64,000 bases of DNA from Flavobacterium lotistagni (GTDB taxonomy: Bacteria; Bacteroidota; Bacteroidia; Flavobacteriales; Flavobacteriaceae). The stretch spans positions 124,001-188,000 of the forward strand of contig NZ_JAAJBU010000005.1 in assembly GCF_011392125.1 (NCBI RefSeq), given 5' to 3'. The translations under genes were made by a program, and so were the position numbers. Shown piece by piece: positions 1 through 8,459 of the stretch (position 1 is its first letter; each line of letters starts with the position of its first letter). A model generated the notes under the pieces. The model did not search any database and had not been told where the DNA came from. It saw nothing but the letters and a program-made list of their open reading frames with translations.

Positions 1-437
1 TTATAACCGGTGCAACGACAAATGTTGCCGTCAATCGCGCTGATGGCATTCTCATACGTTGGCTCAGCACTCGTGAGCGCAAAGCCGCACATCGAATTCA
101 CAAAGCCCGGCGTGCAGAAACCACATTGCGTTCCCGAGCTTTCGACCATGGCTGCTTGTGCGCGGTTGAGTTTGTCGGGCAAATTCATTCCTTCGACCGT
201 CACCACGTGTTTGCCATGAACATTCGGCAGTGGTGTTAAACAAGAAGTGGCGCTGATATAATCGAGTTTTCCGTTTTTGAGAGAACCAATTAGAATCGTG
301 CACGCACCGCAATCGCCTTCACGGCAGCCAATTTTGGTTCCGCGCAGGTTTTCATCATAACGAATGAAATCAAGCAAGGTAGTGCTGGCCGCTTTTTCGG
401 TCTCGATGAGCCGGTCATTTAATATAAATTGAATCAT
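1..437 (-). CDS. Xanthine dehydrogenase-type small subunit, 2Fe-2S domains (partial)
   Basis: This gene starts at an ATG at 437 and runs off the left edge of the window; 145 residues are visible. They contain both [2Fe-2S] motifs of the xanthine oxidase family: Cys38, Cys43, Cys46 and Cys66 of the plant-ferredoxin-like domain (GCREGDCGACT), then Cys105/Cys108 (CGFCTPG) and Cys140/Cys142 (CRCTGY) of the helical domain. An FAD domain probably follows beyond the edge, as in XdhA, but a stand-alone 2Fe-2S subunit (CoxS/IorA type) cannot be excluded. It lies 14 bp downstream of a guanine deaminase on the same strand. That suggests purine breakdown, guanine to xanthine to urate; this is inferred from context. 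Confidence 0.85.
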   Translation of the reverse strand, partial: MIQFILNDRLIETEKAASTTLLDFIRYDENLRGTKIGCREGDCGACTILIGSLKNGKLDYISATSCLTPLPNVHGKHVVTVEGMNLPDKLNRAQAAMVESSGTQCGFCTPGFVNSMCGFALTSAEPTYENAISAIDGNICRCTGY

Positions 438-451
438 GGAATCGTTTGGAA

Positions 452-934
452 TCAGTATTCTATTTTCTTGGTACTTTCACTCCAAAGGCGGAAGGCTTCT
501 AGGGCTTCGTCGCGCATCATTTGGACGGTTTCAAGTTTTCTGTTGGTGTAAGGAATTTCAATTTCCTCGTAAATGAATTGGTCGTCGAACTGGATATCAG
601 CCGCATCTTTTTTGGTATTGGCGAAGTACATTTTATCAGGTCGCGCCCAATAAATAGCACCTAAGCACATTGGGCAAGGTTCGCAACTAGTATAAATTTC
701 ACAGCCGTCGAGCTGAAAACTCCCGAGTTCTTTACAAGCATTTCTTATCGCCACTACTTCAGCATGCGCCGTTGGGTCATTGGTTGATGTTACTGAATTG
801 GCTCCGCGCGCGATGATTTTTCCGTCTTTGACAATCACGGCTCCAAATGGGCCGCCTTGTCCGCTGGTTACATTTTCAATCGACAGGCGAATGGCCTCCT
901 GCATAAATTCATTCTTGTTGGTTGTAGCACACAT
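452..934 (-). CDS. guaD: Guanine deaminase (nucleoside deaminase family)
   Basis: The 160-residue protein belongs to the cytidine/deoxycytidylate deaminase fold. The zinc site is complete: His57 and catalytic Glu59 in TAHAEVVAI, and Cys87/Cys90 in PCPMC. Length, the N-terminal GGPFGAVIV stretch and the C-terminal tail ending in ESTKKIEY resemble Bacillus subtilis-type guanine deaminase, which converts guanine to xanthine and ammonia in the cytoplasm. The next gene in the same direction is a xanthine dehydrogenase-type subunit, which supports guanine rather than tRNA adenosine (TadA) as substrate. A TadA-like role is the main alternative. Confidence 0.85.
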   Translation of the reverse strand: MCATTNKNEFMQEAIRLSIENVTSGQGGPFGAVIVKDGKIIARGANSVTSTNDPTAHAEVVAIRNACKELGSFQLDGCEIYTSCEPCPMCLGAIYWARPDKMYFANTKKDAADIQFDDQFIYEEIEIPYTNRKLETVQMMRDEALEAFRLWSESTKKIEY

Positions 935-996
935 ATTATTTATTTTCGGTAAATATAGTAAAAGTTGTAAATTTGCCTTAAAGTGTCGGTTGACAC

Positions 997-1030
997 AAAA
1001 AAACAGCGACTTATAACAGCCGCTGCTTTT
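997..1030 (-). terminator. Intrinsic terminator behind the alcohol dehydrogenase
   Basis: Read on the minus strand, bases 1030-1021 pair with 1008-999 (ten pairs including one G-U) and the stem runs into a T-rich tract. It lies 18 bp past the stop of the alcohol dehydrogenase gene and before guaD, so the two are probably separate units. Confidence 0.65.
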
Positions 1031-1047
1031 ACGAATATTTAAATTGG

Positions 1048-2106
1048 TTAGGCTTTAAGTGATGCCATATCGATCACAAAACGATACCGCACATCGCTCT
1101 TGAGCATTCTTTCGTAGGCGTGGTTGATGTCTTGGATTTTAATCAGTTCGATTTCCGATACGATGTTGTGCTCGCCACAGAAGTCCAGCATTTCCTGAGT
1201 TTCAGCAATGCCGCCAATCAGCGAAGCCGCCACTGCCTTTCGGCCCATAATCAACGGAACGGTATTGAGAATCGGATCTAAACCGCCGAGATAACCTACC
1301 AACACCAAAGTACCATTAATGTTCAAAGTACCTACGTAAGGGTTAACATCATGAACGTAAGGAACCGTATCAATAATGAGGTCGAACTTGCCTTTGACAG
1401 CTTCCATTTGAACATCGTCAGTTGAGATAACTACCGCGTCGGCACCCAAATCGAACGCATCTTTTTCTTTGCCCGGGCTTCTAGAGAACAAAGTAACATC
1501 GGCGCCCAAACCTTTAGCCAATTTAATAGCCATATGCCCTAATCCGCCCAAACCGACTACAGCTACTCTGGTTCCTTTACCAACTTTCCAGTGGCGCAAG
1601 GGCGACCAAGTAGTAATTCCGGCACACAACAAAGGCGCAGTGGCTGCGAGGTCAAGATTCTCGGGAACTTTCAAGACAAAATGCTCTTCAACAACAATTT
1701 TCTCCGAGTAACCACCGTAAGTCATACCGCCCAAATATTTGTCGGTGCTGTTATATGTACCGACCCAGCCGTTAAGGCAATATTGCTCTAAATCCTGTTG
1801 GCAACTGCTGCAAGTTCCGCAAGAGCCGACCAAACAACCTACAGCAGCGAAATCGCCTACTTTGAGTTTGCTTACTTCATTTCCCACACGAGTGACTTTC
1901 CCTACAATTTCATGACCCGGAACGGCCGGATAAGTCGTGAAACCCCAATCGTTGCGCGCAGTATGCAAATCGGAATGACAAACGCCACAATACATAATTT
2001 CGATTTCGATGTCTTTCGCCTGCACTTCGCGACGGTCGATGTTCATTTGGGCCAAATCATTTTCGGGAGCCGAAGTCCCGTAGGCTTTAACAGCGTTTGT
2101 TTTCAT
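1048..2106 (-). CDS. Zinc-dependent NAD(P) alcohol dehydrogenase (YahK/CAD-like)
   Basis: I take the ATG at 2106 (352 residues) because the ten residues before it fit nothing in the family. Catalytic zinc ligands are visible as Cys40 (CGVCHSD) and His65-Glu66 (GHE), the structural zinc as Cys96, Cys99, Cys102 and Cys110, and the cofactor site as GLGGLGHMAIKLAKGLG near residue 180. The arrangement and length match the cinnamyl-alcohol-dehydrogenase / YahK group of medium-chain dehydrogenases, which reduce a wide range of aldehydes with NADPH. The natural substrate cannot be read from the sequence. It has its own terminator and appears monocistronic. Confidence 0.85.
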   Translation of the reverse strand: MKTNAVKAYGTSAPENDLAQMNIDRREVQAKDIEIEIMYCGVCHSDLHTARNDWGFTTYPAVPGHEIVGKVTRVGNEVSKLKVGDFAAVGCLVGSCGTCSSCQQDLEQYCLNGWVGTYNSTDKYLGGMTYGGYSEKIVVEEHFVLKVPENLDLAATAPLLCAGITTWSPLRHWKVGKGTRVAVVGLGGLGHMAIKLAKGLGADVTLFSRSPGKEKDAFDLGADAVVISTDDVQMEAVKGKFDLIIDTVPYVHDVNPYVGTLNINGTLVLVGYLGGLDPILNTVPLIMGRKAVAASLIGGIAETQEMLDFCGEHNIVSEIELIKIQDINHAYERMLKSDVRYRFVIDMASLKA

Positions 2107-2176
2107 AGCTTGATGGATGAGATTAAAAATTTTCAAAAAACCTAAAGGTAAGGATAAATTCTATTCAACAAACCAT

Positions 2177-2207
2177 AAAAAAGGCAACCCGATTAGGATT
2201 GCCTTCT
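2177..2207 (-). terminator. Intrinsic terminator behind the giant repeat protein
   Basis: On the minus strand the arms 2205-2199 and 2187-2181 (AAGGCAA/TTGCCTT) form a stem followed by a run of T. It sits 20-50 bp beyond the stop codon of the 1496-residue gene. Confidence 0.65.
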
Positions 2208-2224
2208 ATTTTAAAATGAATAGA

Positions 2225-5200
2225 TTAGTATTTCATGACCCTTCTGGTGAACGTGCTTTCGCTAGTCTCGAATTTCAACAGATACATGCCTTGTGGCAAA
2301 GTTTTCAAGGAAACGCTATACTGCTCGGCAGACTGTTGATAGCTTTCGCTTTGAATCAATTGTCCTGAAATAGAATAAACGCTTACCGAACGAATGTTTA
2401 GGTTATTTCCTTGCAAGTAGACTTGATCTGAAGTCGGGTTCGGGAATAACGTTAAGGTTACCGATTCGTTTTGGTCGACACCTAAAGCACTACAAAAATC
2501 GCTCGGATCAGTTACCGTTACTGTTACCGTTTGTTGGGTCACATTTCCGTGAATATCCAAAATAGTAACCGTGACCACATGATCGCCTAATTCGGTACAG
2601 TTGAAAGTATTCGGAAATACTGAAATTCCTGCAATACCACAATTATCAGTAGCGGTTCCGTTTTCGAGTTGTGCTGCAGCAACAGTTACATTTCCGGTTA
2701 CGTCTACTGATACGGTAGTGTCTGTTAGCGTTGCCGTTGGTGGTGTGTTATCGCCAATTAAAACATCTTGGGTTTGCGTCGTGGCGTTTCCGCTGGCATC
2801 GGTATAAGTCCAGGTGATTGTAGTAACGCCTTGGGCCACAATCGGGAAAATGGCATCGTTGGTTACAGTAACCACAGAGCAATTATCGGTGGCTGTTGGC
2901 GCGGTAACATCGGTAATATCTACTTGACACTGTGCTGTAATGTCGGCTAAAACTGCAATATCAGGCGTTGGCGCTGTCGTATCGTTGATCACAATATGCT
3001 GTTCTTGGGTTGACGTATTTCCGTTGGCATCGGTGTAAGTCCAAGTAATCGTAGTCGAAGCGGTAATCGGGAAAATTCCGTCATTGGCTACCGAAGCTAC
3101 AGAGCAATTGTCGGTCGCGGTCGGCACGACTAAATCAGCTTCCAGCAGTTGACATTCGGTAGTAACATCAGGCAATACAGCTACATCGGGAGTTGGTGCT
3201 ACAGTATCGGTAATGACGATATTCTGATCTTGGGTTGATGTATTTCCATTGGCATCAGTGTAAGTCCAAGTAATTGTTGTCGATACCGTAATAGGGAAAA
3301 CCGCATTGCTAGACACGGTCACCGCCGAACAATTATCGGTTGCTGAAGGAACAGTCAAATCAACTTCTACAACTTGGCATTCTCCACTCACATCAGCCAG
3401 CGAAGCCGCATCAGGATTTGGCACTGTCGTGTCATTAATTACAATATTTTGGGTTTGCGTCGATGTGTTGCCGTCGCCATCAGTGTATGTCCAAGAGATT
3501 GTTGTTGAAACAGTAATTGGGAATATTCCGTCATTGGTGATACTAGCCACACCCGAACAATTGTCTGTCGCCGAAGGAACAACCAAATCGGTTTCAAGCA
3601 CTTCACATTCGGCTGTAAAGTCTGCCAAAACTGCATTGTCAGGCGTTGGCCCTAAAGTATCGTCGATAATGATGTTTTGGGGTTGCGTAGTGCTGTTTCC
3701 GTTGGCATCAGTATATTTCCAGATGATGGTTGTGGAAGCCGTAATTGGGAAAATCCCATCGTTGCTCACGGTCACCAATCCTGAACAATTATCGGTAGCT
3801 GTTGGCTGCACTAAATCTGTGTCAAGAATTTCGCATTGACCGTTAACATCTGCTAAATCAGCAAGGTCAGGCGTTGGCGCGGTAGTATCGTTGATGACAA
3901 AGATATTCTGGGTTTGACTATTGCTGTTTCCGCTCGTATCGGTGTAAGTCCAGGTTATAATGGTCGAAGCGGTAATTGGGAAAACACCATTATTGGTTAC
4001 AGTTACCGCAGCGCAATTATCGGTAGCCGACGGCACGACCAAATCTGCTTCCAGTACTGCACATTGCGAAACTACATCGTCTAAAACTGCGGCATCCGGA
4101 GTCGGCGCTGTAGTATCGTTGATGATGACATTCTGGGTTTGCGTTGAGGCATTTCCGTTGGCATCGGTAAAAGTCCACGTAATTATTGTAGATGTTGCAA
4201 TCGGGAATATGGTATTGTGCGTTACCAATACAACCGAACAATTATCGGTTGCAGTTGGCGCTGTTATGTCAGACTCAAAAACCTGACATTCGGCGGTAAT
4301 ATCAGCTAGGGTAATCGCGTCGGGTGTTGGCGCTGTAGTATCATTGATAACAATATTCTGCTCTTGAGTCGAGGCGTTTCCGTTGGCATCTGTGAAAGTC
4401 CAAGTAATCGTCGTTGTCGTATAAATCGGGAAAGTCGCGTTGTGGGCAACCGTCACACTTGAGCAATTATCGGTCGCAGTCGGTGTGGTTAAATTGGCCT
4501 CTACCACTTGGCAAAGTGCTACCACATCATCTAATATAGTATTGTCTGGCGTTGGTGCAGTTGTATCATCAATTACGATATTTTGGGTTTGGGTAGCGGT
4601 ATTTCCGTTAGCATCTGCAAATGTCCAAGTAATCGTGGTTGACGCCGTGATAGGGAAAATGCCATCGTTGGTTACAGTAACTACAGAGCAATTATCGGTA
4701 GCGGTGGGCGCAGTCAAATCGGTTTCGACTACTTCGCATTGGCCGTTTACATCTGGTAATATTGCAGCATCAGGAACAGGCGCAGTAGTATCGCTGATGA
4801 TGATATTCTGTGTTTGGGAAGACGTGTTTCCGCCGGCATCTGCATAGGTCCAAGTAATGGTCGTTGCGGTAGTGACCGGAAAAACTCCGTCATGGGAAAC
4901 AGTAACAATACCTGAGCAATTGTCTGTCGCGGTAGGCACAACCAAATCAGACTCGCGTACTTCACAGTCAGCAACAATATCAGCCAATGCAATCGTGTCG
5001 GGTGTTGGCGGAGTCGTATCGTTGATTACTATGTTTTGGGTTTGTGTTGAAGAGTTTCCATCGCCGTCGGTATAAGTCCAGGTAATCGTAGTCGAGGCAA
5101 TAATTGGGAAAACACCATCATTGGTAATGCCTGCCACGCCAGAGCAGTTGTCAGTCGCCGAAGGAACAACCAAATCAGTTTCAAGCAATGCACACTCTGC

Positions 5201-6715
5201 CGTGAGGTCGGTCAATACAGCCAAATCCGGTGTTGGGCCTAGCGTATCGTCGATGATGATATTTTGGATTTGCGAAGTACTGTTTCCATTGCCATCGCTG
5301 TAAGTCCAATTAATGGTTGTAGAAGCTGTAATCGGGAAAACACCGTCGTTGGTTACGGTCACAATTCCCGAGCAATTGTCAGTAGCCGTTGGCGGCACAA
5401 GGTCGGTTTCTAGCAATTCACACTGAGCCAAGACATCGGATAAAACAACGGTATCTGGCGTCGGTGCTGTGGTATCGTTGATGATGATATTCTGCAATTG
5501 ACTTACCGAATTTCCGCTCGGGTCGGCAAAAGTCCAGGTAATGGTTCTCGAGGCTGTAATTGGGAAAACACCGTCATTGGTTATGCTGGCAATCGAGCAA
5601 TTGTCGGTAGCGGTGGGTATCACTAAATCTGTGGCAGACAAAGCGCACTGTGAAACCACATCAGGCAACACGGCTGCATCAGGAACCGGATTGGTCACAT
5701 CATCAATAATAATTCGTTGGGTTTGAGTAACTGTATTACCACTCGGATCGGCAAAAGTCCAAGTAATGATTGTAGAGGCCAAAATCGGGAAAATTCCGTC
5801 GTTGGTTACCGATGCAACAGAGCAATTATCCGTTGCTGTTGGAGCAATCAAATCGGCTTCACTGACTTGGCAAAGCGCGTGAAAATCTGGTAAAGAAGCT
5901 GTATCAGGCACTGGCGCATCAAAATCATCGATGTAAATATCTTGGTCTTGATAGCTCACATTTCCGTTTTCATCGGTGTAATACCAAGTAATCAAAGTTG
6001 AACGTAAAATCGGGAAAGTTGCATTATTAGTAACCGTAACCAAACCGCCACAATTGTCGGTAGCTGTTGGTGGTACCAAATCGGTTTCGGCGACTTGACA
6101 GAGCGCGTGCACGTTGGGCAAAATCGCTACATCAGCAACCGGTTCGGTAAAATCATTGATGTAAATATCTTGGTCTTGGTAAGAGAAATTTCCTGTCGCA
6201 TCGGTATAAGTCCAGGTAATTAAAGTGGAAACTGTAATCGGGAATACCGCGTTGTTGGTCACTGTTACCGCAGAGCAATTATCGGTCGCGGTCGGCACAG
6301 GTAAATCTGTAGCTTGCACTGCACATTGTGAAAAGAAATTTGGCAAGATCGCCACATCGGGAACCGGAAGTATAAAATCGAGAATGTTGATGTTTTGGTT
6401 GGCGGTTTCAATACCACCGAGTTCGTTGATGAATTCCCAAACAATAGTTGTAGTTCCGGTAGCTGTAATTGGGAAAATACTCAAATCAGTCGTGGGCGTT
6501 ACTGTATTGCCGCAACTGTCTACAATTTCAGGAATAGTCAAATCAGTAAATTCGACCGCGCATTGCGAATTATAACTCGGAAAAAGCAACGGCAAGTTCA
6601 AATCGCAAGCTGTAGTAGCCATTTGATTTTTAGGATTTGGCCCTGAAGCCTGTGCCCAAGAAGACACAGTAAACACTACCGTAAGTACGGCAGAAAACAG
6701 TAATCGTTTTTTCAT
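2225..6715 (-). CDS. Secreted tandem-repeat protein with T9SS type A sorting domain
   Basis: A 1496-residue protein with a clear signal peptide (MKKRLLFSAVLTVVFTVSSWAQA). From about residue 50 to 1340 it consists of about 17 repeats of about 76 residues. Each carries a QC pair-mate cysteine, a PTATDNCS motif, a VFPITASTTITWTYTD strand and a T-Q-Q-NI-I-DTT-P-PD linker. This is the pattern of HYR-like beta-sandwich repeats, with two cysteines per unit that could form a disulfide. One different repeat (ATDNCGIAG) follows, then a C-terminal domain beginning LTLFPNPTSDQVYL and ending TRRVMKY, a T9SS type A sorting domain. The protein is probably exported through T9SS and attached to the cell surface or released; an adhesive or structural role is inference. 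The gene is flanked by its own terminator and stands alone. Confidence 0.9.
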   Translation of the reverse strand: MKKRLLFSAVLTVVFTVSSWAQASGPNPKNQMATTACDLNLPLLFPSYNSQCAVEFTDLTIPEIVDSCGNTVTPTTDLSIFPITATGTTTIVWEFINELGGIETANQNINILDFILPVPDVAILPNFFSQCAVQATDLPVPTATDNCSAVTVTNNAVFPITVSTLITWTYTDATGNFSYQDQDIYINDFTEPVADVAILPNVHALCQVAETDLVPPTATDNCGGLVTVTNNATFPILRSTLITWYYTDENGNVSYQDQDIYIDDFDAPVPDTASLPDFHALCQVSEADLIAPTATDNCSVASVTNDGIFPILASTIITWTFADPSGNTVTQTQRIIIDDVTNPVPDAAVLPDVVSQCALSATDLVIPTATDNCSIASITNDGVFPITASRTITWTFADPSGNSVSQLQNIIINDTTAPTPDTVVLSDVLAQCELLETDLVPPTATDNCSGIVTVTNDGVFPITASTTINWTYSDGNGNSTSQIQNIIIDDTLGPTPDLAVLTDLTAECALLETDLVVPSATDNCSGVAGITNDGVFPIIASTTITWTYTDGDGNSSTQTQNIVINDTTPPTPDTIALADIVADCEVRESDLVVPTATDNCSGIVTVSHDGVFPVTTATTITWTYADAGGNTSSQTQNIIISDTTAPVPDAAILPDVNGQCEVVETDLTAPTATDNCSVVTVTNDGIFPITASTTITWTFADANGNTATQTQNIVIDDTTAPTPDNTILDDVVALCQVVEANLTTPTATDNCSSVTVAHNATFPIYTTTTITWTFTDANGNASTQEQNIVINDTTAPTPDAITLADITAECQVFESDITAPTATDNCSVVLVTHNTIFPIATSTIITWTFTDANGNASTQTQNVIINDTTAPTPDAAVLDDVVSQCAVLEADLVVPSATDNCAAVTVTNNGVFPITASTIITWTYTDTSGNSNSQTQNIFVINDTTAPTPDLADLADVNGQCEILDTDLVQPTATDNCSGLVTVSNDGIFPITASTTIIWKYTDANGNSTTQPQNIIIDDTLGPTPDNAVLADFTAECEVLETDLVVPSATDNCSGVASITNDGIFPITVSTTISWTYTDGDGNTSTQTQNIVINDTTVPNPDAASLADVSGECQVVEVDLTVPSATDNCSAVTVSSNAVFPITVSTTITWTYTDANGNTSTQDQNIVITDTVAPTPDVAVLPDVTTECQLLEADLVVPTATDNCSVASVANDGIFPITASTTITWTYTDANGNTSTQEQHIVINDTTAPTPDIAVLADITAQCQVDITDVTAPTATDNCSVVTVTNDAIFPIVAQGVTTITWTYTDASGNATTQTQDVLIGDNTPPTATLTDTTVSVDVTGNVTVAAAQLENGTATDNCGIAGISVFPNTFNCTELGDHVVTVTILDIHGNVTQQTVTVTVTDPSDFCSALGVDQNESVTLTLFPNPTSDQVYLQGNNLNIRSVSVYSISGQLIQSESYQQSAEQYSVSLKTLPQGMYLLKFETSESTFTRRVMKY
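2700..6565 (-). repeat. Coding tandem repeat, unit about 228-231 bp, about 17 copies
   Basis: The DNA of the preceding gene repeats with a period of about 76 codons. Copies differ by many third-position changes, so the array is old rather than a recent expansion. Long open frames on the opposite strand across this stretch (for example 3306-3839 and 4440-4847) are by-products of the repeat composition and are not called as genes. Confidence 0.85.
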
Positions 6716-6837
6716 AAGGATGTTGTTTAGTTAAGGTAAAAATAGCAAACGCCATGAGCTGATTTTAAGAAAAACTTAGAGGATATGAACAAATCTATCC
6801 ACAGAAAACCATCAGTTTTAGATTACATTTCTACGAA

Positions 6838-6866
6838 TTGTTTTTTGAATTAATTTTCTAACTTCG
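6838..6866 (+). promoter_or_regulatory. Candidate Bacteroidetes promoter for the DoxX gene
   Basis: TTG at 6838-6840, an 18-bp spacer and TAACTTCG at 6859-6866, one mismatch from TAnnTTTG. The ATG lies 50 bp downstream. Confidence 0.45.
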
Positions 6867-6915
6867 TGATGAAATGTTCTTTTCTTTTCTTTACTTACCA
6901 ACAAAACTAACGATT

Positions 6916-7296
6916 ATGAAAAACAAAATCCTTTTTGTCGCCTCGCTGCTCTTCGGGTTGATGTTCATCAATGCCGGACTCAACAAATTTTTTGAGTATA
7001 TGCCGATGCCGGAAAATCTGTCTGAAAAAATGATGAAAACCATGCAAGCCTTCATGGAAATCGGCTGGTTGATGCCGCTGGTTGGCGCCGCTGAAGTTGT
7101 GGGCGGATTGTTGGTGATTTTTCCAAAAACCAGAGCTTTGGGCGCGCTGATTATTGTTCCTATTATGTTCGGCATCATGCTCACTAATACTGTGACCGAC
7201 AGCAGCGGATTGCCGATAGCACTGGTTTTCTTAGCGATGCTGCTTTGGATGCTGTATGAAAATAGGGCCAAGTACGCACCGTTACTAGAAAAATAA
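6916..7296 (+). CDS. DoxX-like membrane protein
   Basis: The start chosen is the ATG at 6916 (126 residues); an upstream ATG at 6874 would add 14 residues that do not look like a membrane protein start. Four hydrophobic segments are visible, at about residues 4-20, 46-66, 72-90 and 98-116. The pattern of LFGLMFINAGLNKF and VGAAEVVGGLLVI is typical of DoxX/DoxD-like small quinone-associated membrane proteins. The exact role of this subgroup is unknown. A promoter lies upstream and a strong bidirectional terminator downstream, so it is monocistronic. Confidence 0.75.
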   Translation: MKNKILFVASLLFGLMFINAGLNKFFEYMPMPENLSEKMMKTMQAFMEIGWLMPLVGAAEVVGGLLVIFPKTRALGALIIVPIMFGIMLTNTVTDSSGLPIALVFLAMLLWMLYENRAKYAPLLEK

Positions 7297-7302
7297 ATTC
7301 AT

Positions 7303-7341
7303 AAAAAAGCCGCAAACTCAAATCCAGTCTGCGGCTTTTTT
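7303..7341. terminator. Bidirectional intrinsic terminator
   Basis: A perfect 12-bp stem (7303-7314 with 7330-7341, core GCCGCA/TGCGGC) with A6 on one side and T6 on the other. It can serve both the DoxX gene (+) and the AIM24-like gene (-), which converge here. Confidence 0.85.
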
Positions 7342-7369
7342 ATGTCTTACAGAGAAGCGGTCCTTTCTA

Positions 7370-8173
7370 TTAAAAACGATTGTCACCGTCGAGCAAATTG
7401 CCCAATCCGCCGAGCAGGCTACCTTCTTCACGAGAGCTTCCACCATTTTTTGGTGCCGATGCTATAATTCGATCGGCCAATCTGCTGAAAGGTAAGGATT
7501 GTACGTAAACCGTTCCGGGACCACGCAAGGTAGCGTAGAACATTCCTTCGCCACCGAATAAAGTATTTTTGATGCCTCCGATGAATTCAATATCATAATC
7601 GACATCCTTTGTAAAACCGACAATACATCCTGTATCCACTTTCAGCACTTCACCAGCAGCCAATTCTCTTTTGGCTAAAGTACCTCCAGAATGCACGAAC
7701 GCCATGCCGTCGCCTTCAAGTTTTTGCATGATGAAACCTTCGCCTCCGAAAAGACCGCGGCCCAATTTTTTAGAGAATTCTATTCCGACCGAAACACCTT
7801 TAGCGGCACACAGGAACGAATCTTTCTGACAAATAAAACGTCCGCCAAATTGCATCAAATCAATGGCGATGATTTTTCCTGGGTAAGGCGACGCAAAACA
7901 AACCTGACTTTTGCCTTGATTCTGATTCTGATAGGCTGTCATGAACAAACTCTCGCCAGTTAAGACTCGTTTACCGGCTGAGAGCAATTTGCCGAACAAA
8001 CCACTTTGCTGCTCTTGCGATCCGTCGCCAAAAATGGTTTGCATCGTAATCCCGCTGTCCATCATCATAAAACTGCCGGCTTCTGCAACAACTACTTCCT
8101 GAGGATCAAGTTCGATTTCAACATATTGCATTTCTTCACCAAAAATGCGGTAATCTATTTCGTGTGCTTGCAT
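7370..8173 (-). CDS. TIGR00266 / AIM24 family protein
   Basis: The likely start is the ATG at 8173 (267 residues, [20 protein letters not shown]). The glycine-rich beta-strand pattern [49 protein letters not shown] and [15 protein letters not shown] matches the AIM24/TIGR00266 family, a single-domain beta-helix-like fold found in bacteria and yeast mitochondria. No catalytic residues are known for the family and its biochemical role is not established. There is no signal peptide. The end of the coding region abuts a shared terminator. Confidence 0.8.
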   Translation of the reverse strand: MQAHEIDYRIFGEEMQYVEIELDPQEVVVAEAGSFMMMDSGITMQTIFGDGSQEQQSGLFGKLLSAGKRVLTGESLFMTAYQNQNQGKSQVCFASPYPGKIIAIDLMQFGGRFICQKDSFLCAAKGVSVGIEFSKKLGRGLFGGEGFIMQKLEGDGMAFVHSGGTLAKRELAAGEVLKVDTGCIVGFTKDVDYDIEFIGGIKNTLFGGEGMFYATLRGPGTVYVQSLPFSRLADRIIASAPKNGGSSREEGSLLGGLGNLLDGDNRF

Positions 8174-8380
8174 AATATTAGTTTTTAAATTTAACGGCAT
8201 TAGTTGAAAATGCATTCCGCTTGTTACAAAGTTAAACGGTTCCTCCTATTTTTAAATGGAAACCTTTTCTAAAATATCCTGCAGCATTCTCTACTTGATT
8301 TTAAGATTGATGATTTGTAGAACATATTCTACAGCGGTTGACAAAATGTATTACACTTTTATCGCTAGGCGTGGTTTATT

Positions 8381-8411
8381 TTTGTCCGTAAATAATTAAA
8401 ATTTATTTTTG
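8381..8411 (+). promoter_or_regulatory. Promoter of the histidine kinase / response regulator operon
   Basis: TTTG at 8381-8384, a 19-bp spacer and a perfect TATTTTTG at 8404-8411. This matches the Bacteroidetes sigma-A consensus and lies about 50 bp ahead of the kinase start. Confidence 0.65.
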
Positions 8412-8459
8412 CCGCCCCAACTCTTTAACGTTTGTTGAAACCTGCGAAAGCAACCAACC

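Noticed and set aside
3306..4847. Long open frames opposite the giant repeat protein
   Set aside because: They mirror the repeat period on the other strand and have no start signals or recognisable products.
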